32,733 nucleotides of DNA, from IMG/VR virus record IMGVR_UViG_3300021468_000006, positions 1 to 32,733 of that record; one strand, written 5' to 3'. This stretch comes from a virus. The position numbers were made by a program, and so were the translations under genes. This document shows, piece after piece, positions 14,009 through 22,293 of this stretch; position 1 is the first letter of the stretch, and every line of letters begins with the position of its first letter. The notes under the pieces were generated by a model. It made no database searches. It saw only the letters and a program-made list of their open reading frames with translations, and was not told the DNA's origin.

Positions 14009-14969
14009 CGTTACCGAGGAATCGGCGACCGACCTGGCCAAGGCCATTGCCGGGCTGCCGCCCGGACGGAACGTGTTGCTGCGCATCAACAGCCACGGCG
14101 GCAGTGCTTTTCAGATGTCGGCGATACTCACGGCCATGCGCGAGTATGCCGGCGAGATCACCACTCGCATCGACGGTGTGGCCGCCAGTGCAGCAGCAAT
14201 CATTGCCCTGCTAGGCAAGCGAGTGCAGATCGGGCGCGACGCCTGGCTGTTCGTGCACCGCTCCTGGGGCGGCGTGATCGGCAACGCCAAGGTGATGCGC
14301 GATACCGCCGCCTTCCTGGACAAGATCGACGAGACGCTCGTGCGCGTGATCCAGGAACGCACCGGCGCGGACAGACAGCAGGTGGAGCAATGGCTGGACG
14401 GCGAGATCGACGGCACGATCTTTACTGCACAGGATGCCTTCGACAACAAGCTGGTGGACGTGATCTTGCCGGAACAGGATCACCAGTCCGGCGACGCCCA
14501 GGACCACGGTTTACCGCCCGCACAGACCCGCAGCCGCAAGCCGCAGTGTTACGTGCCACCCGATCCGCCGGGCGGGAGCGGCGAGGCCGTGGAAGGCCGA
14601 TGGGAGCGTCCGCGATTGTCGGACTTCACGGGCAAGAGCTGGGAGGAACTCGATCAGAACGAGCGGCGGGCGATCGCCAAGCATTTCGGCTTCGTGGTTT
14701 CACTCGACACCTACGGAGACCTGAAGCTGCCGCATCACTTTCCGCCCAACCACGCACAGGCACACAAGCCTTCGCTGGCCGGCGTGCGTGCCGCGCTGGC
14801 CCGCGTCAATCAGACCCAGGGGCTTTCAGACGAAGACCGCCGCAGAGTGCGCCAACATCTGCGAGCGCACCTGCCGCAGTCTTCCGATTCGCAGGGTGCC
14901 GGCCAGGCAGGCAAAAACCGCAATAAGGACGTTGCGGACCTGGCCGTGTTGATCCTGCAAAACGTATAA
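13881..14969 (+). CDS. ClpP-type prohead protease
   Basis: The protein begins near residue 30 with the ClpP fold (DGPQITLWLYDDV), and has RINSHGGSAFQMS, the nucleophile Ser103 in DGVAASAAAIIA and His126 in LFVHRSWGG. ClpP-like S14 proteases in this gene position process the capsid and scaffold. The C-terminal 120 residues form an extra helical domain (SDFTGKSWEELDQNERRAIA), possibly a scaffold-like extension. A strong AAGGAGGAG site sits inside the portal gene. Confidence 0.9.
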   Translation: MHQRTGFPQIMEVIGRVKQVANRPLKVRVETDGPQITLWLYDDVTEESATDLAKAIAGLPPGRNVLLRINSHGGSAFQMSAILTAMREYAGEITTRIDGVAASAAAIIALLGKRVQIGRDAWLFVHRSWGGVIGNAKVMRDTAAFLDKIDETLVRVIQERTGADRQQVEQWLDGEIDGTIFTAQDAFDNKLVDVILPEQDHQSGDAQDHGLPPAQTRSRKPQCYVPPDPPGGSGEAVEGRWERPRLSDFTGKSWEELDQNERRAIAKHFGFVVSLDTYGDLKLPHHFPPNHAQAHKPSLAGVRAALARVNQTQGLSDEDRRRVRQHLRAHLPQSSDSQGAGQAGKNRNKDVADLAVLILQNV

Positions 14970-15007
14970 GCGCAGGCATTCTGGATGCACGCCTGCGCAA
15001 CCCAGAA
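14970..15007 (+). promoter_or_regulatory. hairpin or possible pseudoknot before the major capsid gene
   Basis: GCGCAGGC (14970-14977) and GCCTGCGC (14991-14998) form a perfect 8-bp stem. Its loop holds TTCTGG (14979-14984), which is complementary to CCAGAA (15002-15007) just downstream, the layout of an H-type pseudoknot. It ends shortly before the AAGGAGG site of the capsid gene. It may protect the capsid messenger or regulate its translation. Confidence 0.5.
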
Positions 15008-15022
15008 GTCAAGGAGGACGTT

Positions 15023-16285
15023 ATGGGTAACGACGCTGTTCTCGACAAGGAAGGAAAGGTCGAGCCCCAGGACAAGCTCGACCAGGCGGCCAAGCAGGCA
15101 GCCGCCCGGCTGAAAAGCGAAGTGGGCGACGCTCTGAGAGAGGACCTGATCGAGGCACTCAAGGCCGAATGGCGGTCCTCGTTGCGCGATGAGATGCTGG
15201 CAGCGCTGCGCGACGAGCTGGCCGCCGGGACCGGTCCCGTGGCCACCGCCGTAAAGCGCTCGCCTCGCAACGAGCGCAAGCCCAGTGCGGTGCGTGCCTG
15301 GTTCAAGCAGCACGCCGGCCTGGCGCTGGACGACGGCGAAAAGGAAATCCTGGTCAAGGCCGGCTGGGACGGGCGATTCGAGATCGACCTGCCTGTCGAT
15401 CCGCAGGCCAACCTGGAGCGCAGCACTGAGGCCGACGATGTGATCCCCAAGCGGATCGCTGGCACGTTCATCGAGGAGCTGGACACGTTCGCGCCGGTGC
15501 GCACCGTGGCGCAGGTGCTCAGCACTACCTCGATGGACAAGCTGCGCATCCCCATTGGCGACGACCTTTCCAACGAAGGTGAGCTGCTCTCCGGCAGCGT
15601 GACCATGACCTCGGTTGATCCCACGCTCGCCAGCGTGGAGCTGGACCATTACACGATCCATTCCAAGCCGGTGGTGGTGGAATATCCGCTGCTGCGTGAC
15701 AGCGCAGTGGATATCGAGGCCTGGCTGGGGCGCATCCTGGCCGAGCGTTGCGGGCGCAAGGCCAACGAATATTTCACCACTGGAACCGGCTCTTCGCAGC
15801 CGCAGGGTCTGGTGCCCACCGGCAGCGATCCGGTGCCCGTGGGGGTGACCGCCGCAGCCACTAACGCGGTGACCTGGCAGGAGATCCTGGACCTGATCCA
15901 GTCGGTCGATCAGCGCTACCGCAAGAACGCGGTGTTCATGATGGCGCCTGCCACCAAGACGGCCGTGATGAAGCTCACTGACGACAACAGCCGGCCGCTC
16001 TTCTGGCCGTCGCTCGACAAAAAGCAGCCGGACACGATCCTGGGCTATCCAGTGGTAGAGAATCCGGACATGCCCACGATGGCCGCCGGCAAGAAGACGA
16101 TCGTCTTCGGCGACTTCAAGCGGTTCGTAATCCGCGAAGTGCGCAAGGTGCGTCTGGCCGTGCTGAAGGAACGGTTCGTCGAGTACGACGCCCTGGGATT
16201 CCTGGCGTTCTATTACGTGGATTCCAAGGTGGCGGCCACCAGCAACACCGTGGCCATCAAGTGCCTGAAGCAGGCAGCGTCCTGA
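15023..16285 (+). CDS. HK97-fold major capsid protein
   Basis: The 420-residue protein has a charged, coiled-coil N-terminal scaffold-like region (residues about 1-90), then the HK97 shell domain: IPKRIAGTFIEELDTFAPVR, MDKLRIPIGDD, a long stretch on RCGRKANEYFTTGTGSSQPQG, and FMMAPATKTAVMKL with LGYPVVENPDMP near the end. The delta domain is probably removed by the upstream ClpP-like protease. AAGGAGG lies seven bases upstream. Confidence 0.95.
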   Translation: MGNDAVLDKEGKVEPQDKLDQAAKQAAARLKSEVGDALREDLIEALKAEWRSSLRDEMLAALRDELAAGTGPVATAVKRSPRNERKPSAVRAWFKQHAGLALDDGEKEILVKAGWDGRFEIDLPVDPQANLERSTEADDVIPKRIAGTFIEELDTFAPVRTVAQVLSTTSMDKLRIPIGDDLSNEGELLSGSVTMTSVDPTLASVELDHYTIHSKPVVVEYPLLRDSAVDIEAWLGRILAERCGRKANEYFTTGTGSSQPQGLVPTGSDPVPVGVTAAATNAVTWQEILDLIQSVDQRYRKNAVFMMAPATKTAVMKLTDDNSRPLFWPSLDKKQPDTILGYPVVENPDMPTMAAGKKTIVFGDFKRFVIREVRKVRLAVLKERFVEYDALGFLAFYYVDSKVAATSNTVAIKCLKQAAS

Positions 16286-16304
16286 TGAATCGGCAAATCC
16301 GGCA

Positions 16305-16335
16305 GGGTGAAGAGGCGCAGGACGCCTCTTCACCC
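16305..16335 (+). other. strong hairpin after the major capsid gene
   Basis: GGGTGAAGAGGCG and CGCCTCTTCACCC form a perfect 13-bp stem with a 5-base loop (CAGGA). No T-run follows, so it is not a standard terminator. At the 3' end of the capsid gene it could slow RNA decay or partly stop transcription, raising capsid messenger over downstream genes. Confidence 0.7.
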
Positions 16336-16361
16336 GAATCCGCCCAGGTGGAGGACCTGCA

Positions 16362-16562
16362 ATGAAGATCAGAATTCTTGTTCCAGTTGCCCTGGGATCG
16401 GGCCAGGCACTCAAGGGCGACGAGGTGTACGATGTGCCGGACGGGTTGAGCGCAGAGGATGCCGCCCAGCTTGTCAAGGCCGGCTTCGCGGAAGAAGTGG
16501 AAGCGCATCACAAGCGCCGCACACGCAAGCGGCACAAGAAAACCAAGGAGTCCGACGAGTGA
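16362..16562 (+). CDS. small head/connector-region protein
   Basis: This 66-residue protein (MKIRILVPVALGSGQ, then ALKGDEVYDVPDGLSAEDAA and VKAGFAEEVE) ends in a highly basic tail. It resembles the 81-residue protein before the tail chaperone, and this type often lies after capsid genes. GGAGG precedes the start. Its stop overlaps the GTG start of the next gene. Confidence 0.62.
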   Translation: MKIRILVPVALGSGQALKGDEVYDVPDGLSAEDAAQLVKAGFAEEVEAHHKRRTRKRHKKTKESDE

Positions 16563-17101
16563 TCGTCAGTGAGGTTACAGCCCGCAGCGTATGGCCGGTT
16601 TCGACCGGCGAGGCCGCCGAATATCTCGGCCTGCCCGGCGACTGGACCTCCAGTACGCTGGAGATGCTTGTTCGTCAGGCGACCGAGGCCGTGGAACGGG
16701 CCACACTGCGGGCTACCACCCAGCGCACACTCGACGTGTACCTTGCACCGCCGTTCGGCCCGCGCATCGCATTGCCGTACCCGCCGGTCCAGTCGATCGA
16801 CGGATTGTATGCGATCAACGACGACACGGGCGAAACGCAACTTGACCTTAACGACTGGAATCAACTGGGCGAAGAGCCTCGCAAGTTGTGGCCTAAAAGC
16901 GGCGTGTGGCCGTACTGTGATCGGCTGCGCATCCGCTGCGTGTGCGGCTATACCTCGGCCGACGATGTGCCGGAGCAGCTCAAGCTGGACATCCTGCGTG
17001 TGGTGGCCGCACAGTGGGAATCGCGCAGCCAGCGCATCCATGTTGATGCCAGACCATTGATCGACGAAGACCTATGCCGCCAGCTCGAACGCAACGATTG
17101 A
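16559..17101 (+). CDS. gp6-like head-tail connector
   Basis: This 180-residue protein (STLEMLVRQATEAVERATLR near residue 33; VYLAPPFGPRIALPYPPVQSI near 62; DILRVVAAQWESR near 150) matches phage gp6-like connectors that bind below the portal. The GTG start is coupled to the previous stop and has AAGGAG upstream. It overlaps the next gene by 28 bases. Confidence 0.72.
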   Translation: MIVSEVTARSVWPVSTGEAAEYLGLPGDWTSSTLEMLVRQATEAVERATLRATTQRTLDVYLAPPFGPRIALPYPPVQSIDGLYAINDDTGETQLDLNDWNQLGEEPRKLWPKSGVWPYCDRLRIRCVCGYTSADDVPEQLKLDILRVVAAQWESRSQRIHVDARPLIDEDLCRQLERND

Positions 17102-17418
17102 TCGATCGTTTTACCCAGCCGCTCACTTTCCGGCTGTATACGGCGGCCACTGACGATGCCGGCCAGCCGCAACGTGCGCTGCAGGCGATCGTCGATGCAC
17201 TGGCGGCGGCAGAACCGATCGGCGAAGCGCTCCCGGACGCGAACGATCAGTTGCGGCCGGCAGTGCGCTGGCGATTGATAGTCTGGCGCACAGGCATACT
17301 GGAGCAATTGCAGACCGGCGACGAGGTGGCCTGGCCTGATGGACGTACGGCCGAAGTGGCCACCGTGGTCAAACAGCCTTACACCCTGATCGTCGAAGCG
17401 GTGGAACGCACGGCATGA
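17074..17418 (+). CDS. head-tail adaptor / head closure protein
   Basis: A 114-residue beta-rich protein (RFTQPLTFRLYTAATDDAG; LRPAVRWRLIVWRTGILEQLQTGDEV) with the look of SPP1 gp16-like head closure proteins. Order after the connector supports this. The stop overlaps the next start (ATGA). Confidence 0.6.
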   Translation: MPPARTQRLIDRFTQPLTFRLYTAATDDAGQPQRALQAIVDALAAAEPIGEALPDANDQLRPAVRWRLIVWRTGILEQLQTGDEVAWPDGRTAEVATVVKQPYTLIVEAVERTA

Positions 17419-17807
17419 CGCCTTACGAAGCACTCCGGGAGATACTGCTTTCCAGCCAGCAGGTAAGCTCGCTGGTCGGCCAGCGTGTGCGTCCCGACCG
17501 TCTGGACGCGGAAGACACTCTGCCGGCAATCGTAATGCGTTGCCAGGTGGCGGCCGGCGTGGAATTCCTGGCCGCCGCTTCCACCAGGCAATGGAGTTGC
17601 ACGATCGACTGCCGGGCGGAGGACCGCATCGTCGCCGACCAACTGGCGGCTGCCGTCCAGTCGCTGGACGGCACGACCTACGACGACGGCACCTACACCT
17701 GGACGCTGCTCGTTTCGGGGACCGACGATCAGGCCGTGCTGGCAGAGCGTGAAAGCGATCAGCCGGAATACCTGTCCACTGTAGGAGCCGACCTTTGGAG
17801 GCTGTAA
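17415..17807 (+). CDS. tail completion protein, DUF3168-like
   Basis: This 130-residue protein (MTPYEALREILLSSQQVSSLVGQRV; LPAIVMRCQVAAG; a strand CTIDCRAEDRIVADQLAAAVQ) follows the pattern of DUF3168 proteins, which join head and tail. Starts by ATGA overlap and ends one base before the next GTG. Confidence 0.7.
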   Translation: MTPYEALREILLSSQQVSSLVGQRVRPDRLDAEDTLPAIVMRCQVAAGVEFLAAASTRQWSCTIDCRAEDRIVADQLAAAVQSLDGTTYDDGTYTWTLLVSGTDDQAVLAERESDQPEYLSTVGADLWRL

Positions 17808-17808
17808 C

Positions 17809-18309
17809 GTGCTCAGGTTGCAATTCGTGGTTGATTCGCGTCGCCTGCAACGCCTGGTCGAAAAGGCCAAGCGCGAACTGAGCGCCGCCAAGGCCCGACG
17901 CATCGTGCGTCCTGCCCTGCGCGTGCTCAGGGACGAAGGCAGGCGACTTACCCGCAGTCAGGCCGGTGCCTCTTCGCGGCTGCGTCGCGCCGCTGCCCGC
18001 ACTATAGCCTACAGCACACGGGCACGCAGGCGCAACGTCGTGCAGGCCAAGGTCGGCTATGGCGTGGGCCGGCGCAGAGGGCGCTCTCACAGCGGGCCTG
18101 GCGTAGGGATCAGCAAGCAGAACGTGCACTGGGCAGTGCTAGGTACCGACGAGCGTTATACCACCAACATTGCCTATCGCGGATACATGAAAACCTATTT
18201 CCTAGGAATAATGGAGCGCGCGCTGCGCAGCGCAGCATCGCGGGCCTTGCGCGCTGCCCAGGAAGAGTTCCGCAAGATCGTGCGTGAGGTGCGCACAAAA
18301 ACACGTTAA
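17809..18309 (+). CDS. HK97 gp10-like neck/tail component
   Basis: A 166-residue, very Arg-rich protein with an N-terminal helix (DSRRLQRLVEKAKRELS), a central beta region (VVQAKVGYGVGRR) and a C-terminal helix (RALRAAQEEFRKIV). Location between completion and tail-tube genes and the overall pattern suit HK97 gp10-like proteins. GTG start with GGAGG upstream. Confidence 0.62.
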   Translation: MLRLQFVVDSRRLQRLVEKAKRELSAAKARRIVRPALRVLRDEGRRLTRSQAGASSRLRRAAARTIAYSTRARRRNVVQAKVGYGVGRRRGRSHSGPGVGISKQNVHWAVLGTDERYTTNIAYRGYMKTYFLGIMERALRSAASRALRAAQEEFRKIVREVRTKTR

Positions 18310-18329
18310 CCAGAGACAAGGAGGTCATC

Positions 18330-18743
18330 ATGGCTGTTCTTCTGGGAAAAGAGGTCACCGTGGAGACGAACCTTGGTGGCAGCTACGCGGCAATCGAGCA
18401 AGTCGAAAGTGTACGCTTGCCGGAGCTGACTACCGAGGTGGTCGAGCTTGATCTGCTGGGCAACAGTGATGACTGGCCCAGCAAGTATGCGGCGGGTATC
18501 AACGTGGGCGATCTGGAAGTGACCGTGGCCTACGATCCGTCGCTTACCAATCAAGGCGCCCTCGACAATGCCGCCGAATCGCTGCAGTCCGATCCGTTCT
18601 ATGTGAAGGTCACCAAAGATTCGGAGACCTGGGAGTACAAATGCGTAGGCGTCAATGCCGGCGACGTACAGGTCGCCCGGCGCGACGTGTTCAAGCGGAC
18701 CTACACCTTCCGCGTGGAAGGTCCGGGCACAGCATCTGCGTGA
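18330..18743 (+). CDS. major tail tube protein
   Basis: This 137-residue beta-rich protein (QVESVRLPELTTEVVELDLLGNSDD; VGDLEVTVAYDPS; FKRTYTFRVEGP) has the usual pattern of siphophage tail tube subunits and lies where expected, before the chaperone genes. AAGGAGG lies seven bases upstream, a strong site for an abundant protein. Confidence 0.78.
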   Translation: MAVLLGKEVTVETNLGGSYAAIEQVESVRLPELTTEVVELDLLGNSDDWPSKYAAGINVGDLEVTVAYDPSLTNQGALDNAAESLQSDPFYVKVTKDSETWEYKCVGVNAGDVQVARRDVFKRTYTFRVEGPGTASA

Positions 18744-18761
18744 TAAAGGGAGAACCAGGAC

Positions 18762-19007
18762 TTGCGAGTGCGATTGATCCACGTCTCCCCGTATGAGACC
18801 AGACACAAAGTCGGCGACGTGATCGACCACCCCAACGCGATCCTGCTGGTCAAGCACGGCTGGGCGGAACCACTCGACGAGCAGGTAGAGATCGACCCGG
18901 CCGAACAGGCCCGTTGTTTCGAGGCGGTGATGGCCGCCTATCCTTCCTCTCAGGAGAGCGACGAAGCAGAGGACTTCCTGGAAGCAGAAAACGAGGTCGA
19001 ACAATGA
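18762..19007 (+). CDS. small tail-region protein, paralogue of the post-capsid small protein
   Basis: An 81-residue protein (VRLIHVSPYETRHKVGDVID, then VKHGWAEPLDEQ) with an acidic tail. Its core resembles the 66-residue protein at 16362, both with a short strand, a Gly-Asp turn and an AGF/HGW-AE segment. TTG start; GTG at 18768 is an alternative. Its stop overlaps the chaperone start. Confidence 0.58.
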   Translation: MRVRLIHVSPYETRHKVGDVIDHPNAILLVKHGWAEPLDEQVEIDPAEQARCFEAVMAAYPSSQESDEAEDFLEAENEVEQ

Positions 19008-19381
19008 ACGGCAAGGACCTGCTGAAGAAATTCAGTCAGCGACGGTTCCGCGAAGTGGAGATCCCTTACGGCCAGGAAACAGTGCGCTTCCGCATTCGTT
19101 CGCTTACCGAGCAGGAATTGCAGGACTACCTGGCCGCTGTCACCGCCACTGACGGCAAGATGCTGCCTCGCCGTCGGCAGGAACAGAACGCGCGCTTGAT
19201 CGTGCTCTGCGTGGTGGGAGAAGACGGCAAGCCGCTGTTCGGCATGGCCGATCTGCCCGAGATCATGCAGTGGGACGTGGCGGTGACCACCCGCTTGGTA
19301 CGCGAGTGCAACGCGCACCTGGGCCTGGTGACGGTGGAGGACGCGGAAAAAAACTCCGTACAAACCAGCGGCGCTACCTGA
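19004..19381 (+). CDS. tail assembly chaperone, short form (gpG-like)
   Basis: This 125-residue protein is helical (DLLKKFSQRRFREVEIPYGQ; LTEQELQDYLAAVTAT) and lies between the tail tube and tape-measure genes, the place of tail chaperones that coat the tape measure during assembly. The start overlaps the previous stop. A slippery site near its end lets some ribosomes shift frame to make a longer form. Confidence 0.82.
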   Translation: MNGKDLLKKFSQRRFREVEIPYGQETVRFRIRSLTEQELQDYLAAVTATDGKMLPRRRQEQNARLIVLCVVGEDGKPLFGMADLPEIMQWDVAVTTRLVRECNAHLGLVTVEDAEKNSVQTSGAT

Positions 19382-19527
19382 GCTATCTGCTGGCGGAAAA
19401 ACTCGGATACGTCAACGTGGACGAAATGCTCGGCCAGATCGAGCCTCGCCAGTTCAGCGAATGGCTGGCCTACCTGAAGCTCAAGGCCGAGTACGAGCGA
19501 GAGGCGATACGCAGAAATGACCGGTGA
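19004..19527 (+). CDS. tail assembly chaperone, -1 frameshift product (gpGT-like)
   Basis: At 19348-19354 the heptamer A AAA AAC lies in the right frame of the short form (GAA AAA AAC). A -1 shift there joins residue 117 to a second frame that reads LRTNQRRYLSYLLAEKLGY and continues to the stop at 19525-19527, about 174 residues in all. The downstream frame has no good start of its own. This matches the G/GT system of long-tailed phages, in which the ratio of the two forms matters for tail assembly. The frame ends 11 bases into the tape-measure gene. Confidence 0.85.
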
Positions 19528-21409
19528 TCTGGTATTGCGCGTGATAGCCGACACCAACAAGGCCGTGGGCCAGCTCTCCGCGCTTACGCGCAGCGTGACC
19601 CGCCTGGCAGCGGCCTACGTGTCGCTCAACAGCATCCAGCGCGTAAGCATGATGGCCGAGGAGTTCAATCAGCAGATGAACAACGCCTTGGCCATCATTC
19701 CCAAGGTGAGCGCAGAGACCCGCAAGATGATGGAAGCGGGCGTGCTGGCTGCCGCGCGACAAAGCCGGTTCAGTGCCGCAGAGGCGGCACAAGCGCTGTA
19801 TCAGCTCCACTCGGCCGGCTTCGACGCCAGCCAGGCCATGAAGCTGCTGAGCCCTTCCCTGCAGCTTGCCCAGGCCGGCGCCATGGACGCCGGCGATGCG
19901 GTGCGCATCATGGGCACCGTGCTGACCACACTTGGTCTGAAGAGCAAGGACGCCACGCAGACCATGCAGAATGCGGTGCGCGTAAGCGACATGCTCACGG
20001 TGGCAGTGAGCAAGTCGAACATGACCATGCCCGAGCTGGGCGAGGCCATCGGCAACGCGGCCCAGGCTGCGGCCGGCTTCTCCCAGACCGCCGACAGCAT
20101 GATTGCGGTCCTGGCCACTTTTCACGATCTGGGCATTCGCGGCGCGGAGTCCGGTACGCGCTACCGCATGGTGGTGCAGCAGCTCAGTGATTCTGCACTG
20201 AAGCATGCAGAGGCGTGGCGGCAGCTCGGCGTAAGCGTTTACGACGTGCAGGGCACAATGCGTGCCTTGCCGGACATAATCCGCGACATGGCCCGGGCTA
20301 TGGAGGGAATGAGCGACGCCGAGCGCCAGGCAGTGCTTATGGGCCTGGGCATCGAAAAACGAGTGGCACCTGCGATCACCGGTCTGATACAGCGCGTGGA
20401 CGAGCTGGCGGAGAAATGGAAGCAGGTGCTCGAATCCCAGGGCGCTACCGCGGACGTGGCCAAGCGGCAGATCACGCCCTGGCAACAGACCATGAGTGAT
20501 TTGAATGCCACACTTACCGAGCTGGGAGAATTTACACTGCCCGCAGTGACGGAAGCCGTAAAACTTGCGGTTGATGCTCTCAAGCTGCTCAAAGAAATTG
20601 CTGGTGAAACAGAAGATTATCTCCAGACTCCGCCTCCGGTGATTCCCGGACGGACGAGGCCAGCTTGGTACAACGTCCCGGGTTGGATTGGCTGGATTTG
20701 GGGAGAAGGCGAGTATTATCCAGGTGGGCGCGCTGGACAACGACAACTCAAATGGCTGCAAAGCGAAGAATATCGACAACTCGTAGAAAAAACCCAAGTT
20801 TGGCTGCGAGCGGACATTGCACGGCATAGCCGTTTGCCAACGGTCGTATCACTCCAGGAAAGCGGCTTGATTTCTCCTACCAGATCAGGCATGGGCGGCG
20901 CCCTCTGGGGAGCCTGGGAACGGATCAATACTCCTGGCCGACGGGCACAAGTCGCTGCGCAAGACATGCTTGCAGCGCAACAACAGGCCATGCGCGAGGC
21001 CAAGGAAGCGGCCCGCGAATGGCGCGAAGCCCACAAGGAACAATTCGCCCGTGCTGCTGAACTGCGACGGCTCTACATGACGCCGGCTGAACGAGCCGCT
21101 GAGCGACTTGTCGAGTTGCAAAAGCTGCGTGAAATCGGCGCACTGGACACGGTTACTTATGTGAGGGCCTTGCGCAGCCTGCGGGCCGAGTTGTCGCCAG
21201 AGCATGGACCGCTCGGGCGTTTCGCTGGCGCCACACTCTATGGTGGCCCTGGCGCTTATCAGGCAGTGTTGCAGGCCATTCGTACGCGCACTCAATCGCA
21301 GGCAGCCGCCGACAAACGCACAGCCGACAATACCGCCAAACTGGTGCAACGGATCGATCGTCTGCTAGAAATGGTGGGAGAGCTGGAAGACAAGGTAAAG
21401 GTGGAGTGA
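19517..21409 (+). CDS. tape measure protein
   Basis: The 630-residue protein opens with VLRVIADTNKAVGQLSALTRSV, typical for TP901-type tape measures, followed by FSAAEAAQALYQLHSAGFDA, a helical core with MTMPELGEAIGNAAQAAAGF, and long charged helices to the end. It fixes tail length: at about 0.15 nm per residue, this predicts a tail near 95 nm. It follows the frameshifted chaperone. Confidence 0.9.
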   Translation: MTGDLVLRVIADTNKAVGQLSALTRSVTRLAAAYVSLNSIQRVSMMAEEFNQQMNNALAIIPKVSAETRKMMEAGVLAAARQSRFSAAEAAQALYQLHSAGFDASQAMKLLSPSLQLAQAGAMDAGDAVRIMGTVLTTLGLKSKDATQTMQNAVRVSDMLTVAVSKSNMTMPELGEAIGNAAQAAAGFSQTADSMIAVLATFHDLGIRGAESGTRYRMVVQQLSDSALKHAEAWRQLGVSVYDVQGTMRALPDIIRDMARAMEGMSDAERQAVLMGLGIEKRVAPAITGLIQRVDELAEKWKQVLESQGATADVAKRQITPWQQTMSDLNATLTELGEFTLPAVTEAVKLAVDALKLLKEIAGETEDYLQTPPPVIPGRTRPAWYNVPGWIGWIWGEGEYYPGGRAGQRQLKWLQSEEYRQLVEKTQVWLRADIARHSRLPTVVSLQESGLISPTRSGMGGALWGAWERINTPGRRAQVAAQDMLAAQQQAMREAKEAAREWREAHKEQFARAAELRRLYMTPAERAAERLVELQKLREIGALDTVTYVRALRSLRAELSPEHGPLGRFAGATLYGGPGAYQAVLQAIRTRTQSQAAADKRTADNTAKLVQRIDRLLEMVGELEDKVKVE

Positions 21410-21414
21410 CAGGG

Positions 21415-22290
21415 ATGTCACTGGTGTGGACGGAACTACACCCGCGCAATTGTTCGCGCCGCGACACCGACAAGGGTGAAGTGCGCACGCGACAGCGCCG
21501 TTGGCGTGTGAGTGCCACGGTCGCCATCACTCCCGACCAGGCACTCTACGACGCCCAGGCGCCACGTCTGCGGAGCCGTCATCCCAGCGACAGCAGTCTG
21601 GTGTGCCAGTCGATCAGCGCCACCCAGAACGACCAGGACCGCCACAGCGTATTCATCACCGCCGAATATGCCACGCTGGCCGGCGCACGCCCGGAAGAAC
21701 CGCCCCCGCAGAGCATCCTCTACAATCCTGCCGTGATCTCGTGGCAGACGCAGCAATATACTGCCGAGATTCAACGTGACGTGAACGGCAACGCCGTGCT
21801 CAATTCCGCCGGCGATCCGTTCTATCCGCCCGTGCAGATACAAAAGAGCCGGCTGGTGGCCCAGGTACGCAAGGCACTGAGCATGGTGCCGGCCTGGCTG
21901 CTGGAATACCGTGACGCGGTCAACAACGCGCCCTTCACCCTGGATGGTCTGCAAATCAAAAAAGGAGCCGCCAGGATTCTGGACATCAGCATATCCGAAT
22001 GGCGGCACGAGGGCGAATTGTCTTATCGTGAAGTATCCATCACCATTGCCGTCAACGACGAGGCCGACTCCTGGCAACCCAAGGTGTTGGACCAGGGCTT
22101 CTTCGAGAAAATACAGGTCAACGGCAATACGGTGCGCCGGCGAATCCGCGTGGCTGGCGAACCGGTCTGTTCGCCTGTGCTGCTCGATGGACAAGGCCAC
22201 GCGCTACCCAATCCCGTGCCGGCGCAGGCGCAGTGGATTACCGTAAACGCCTATCCAGAGAAGGATTTTTCGATCCTGCCTTTGACGTAA
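21415..22290 (+). CDS. tail tip / baseplate-region protein
   Basis: A 291-residue beta-rich protein (QSILYNPAVISWQTQQYTAEI; TLDGLQIKKGAARILDISIS; VSITIAVNDEADSWQP) placed directly after the tape measure, where distal tail proteins lie. I see no firm family match. A GTG at 21406 overlapping the tape-measure stop is an alternative start. Confidence 0.6.
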   Translation: MSLVWTELHPRNCSRRDTDKGEVRTRQRRWRVSATVAITPDQALYDAQAPRLRSRHPSDSSLVCQSISATQNDQDRHSVFITAEYATLAGARPEEPPPQSILYNPAVISWQTQQYTAEIQRDVNGNAVLNSAGDPFYPPVQIQKSRLVAQVRKALSMVPAWLLEYRDAVNNAPFTLDGLQIKKGAARILDISISEWRHEGELSYREVSITIAVNDEADSWQPKVLDQGFFEKIQVNGNTVRRRIRVAGEPVCSPVLLDGQGHALPNPVPAQAQWITVNAYPEKDFSILPLT

Positions 22291-22293
22291 CTC

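Noticed and set aside
14810-16477. 555-codon open frame on the - strand
   Set aside because: It lies opposite the major capsid gene and has no recognisable domain.
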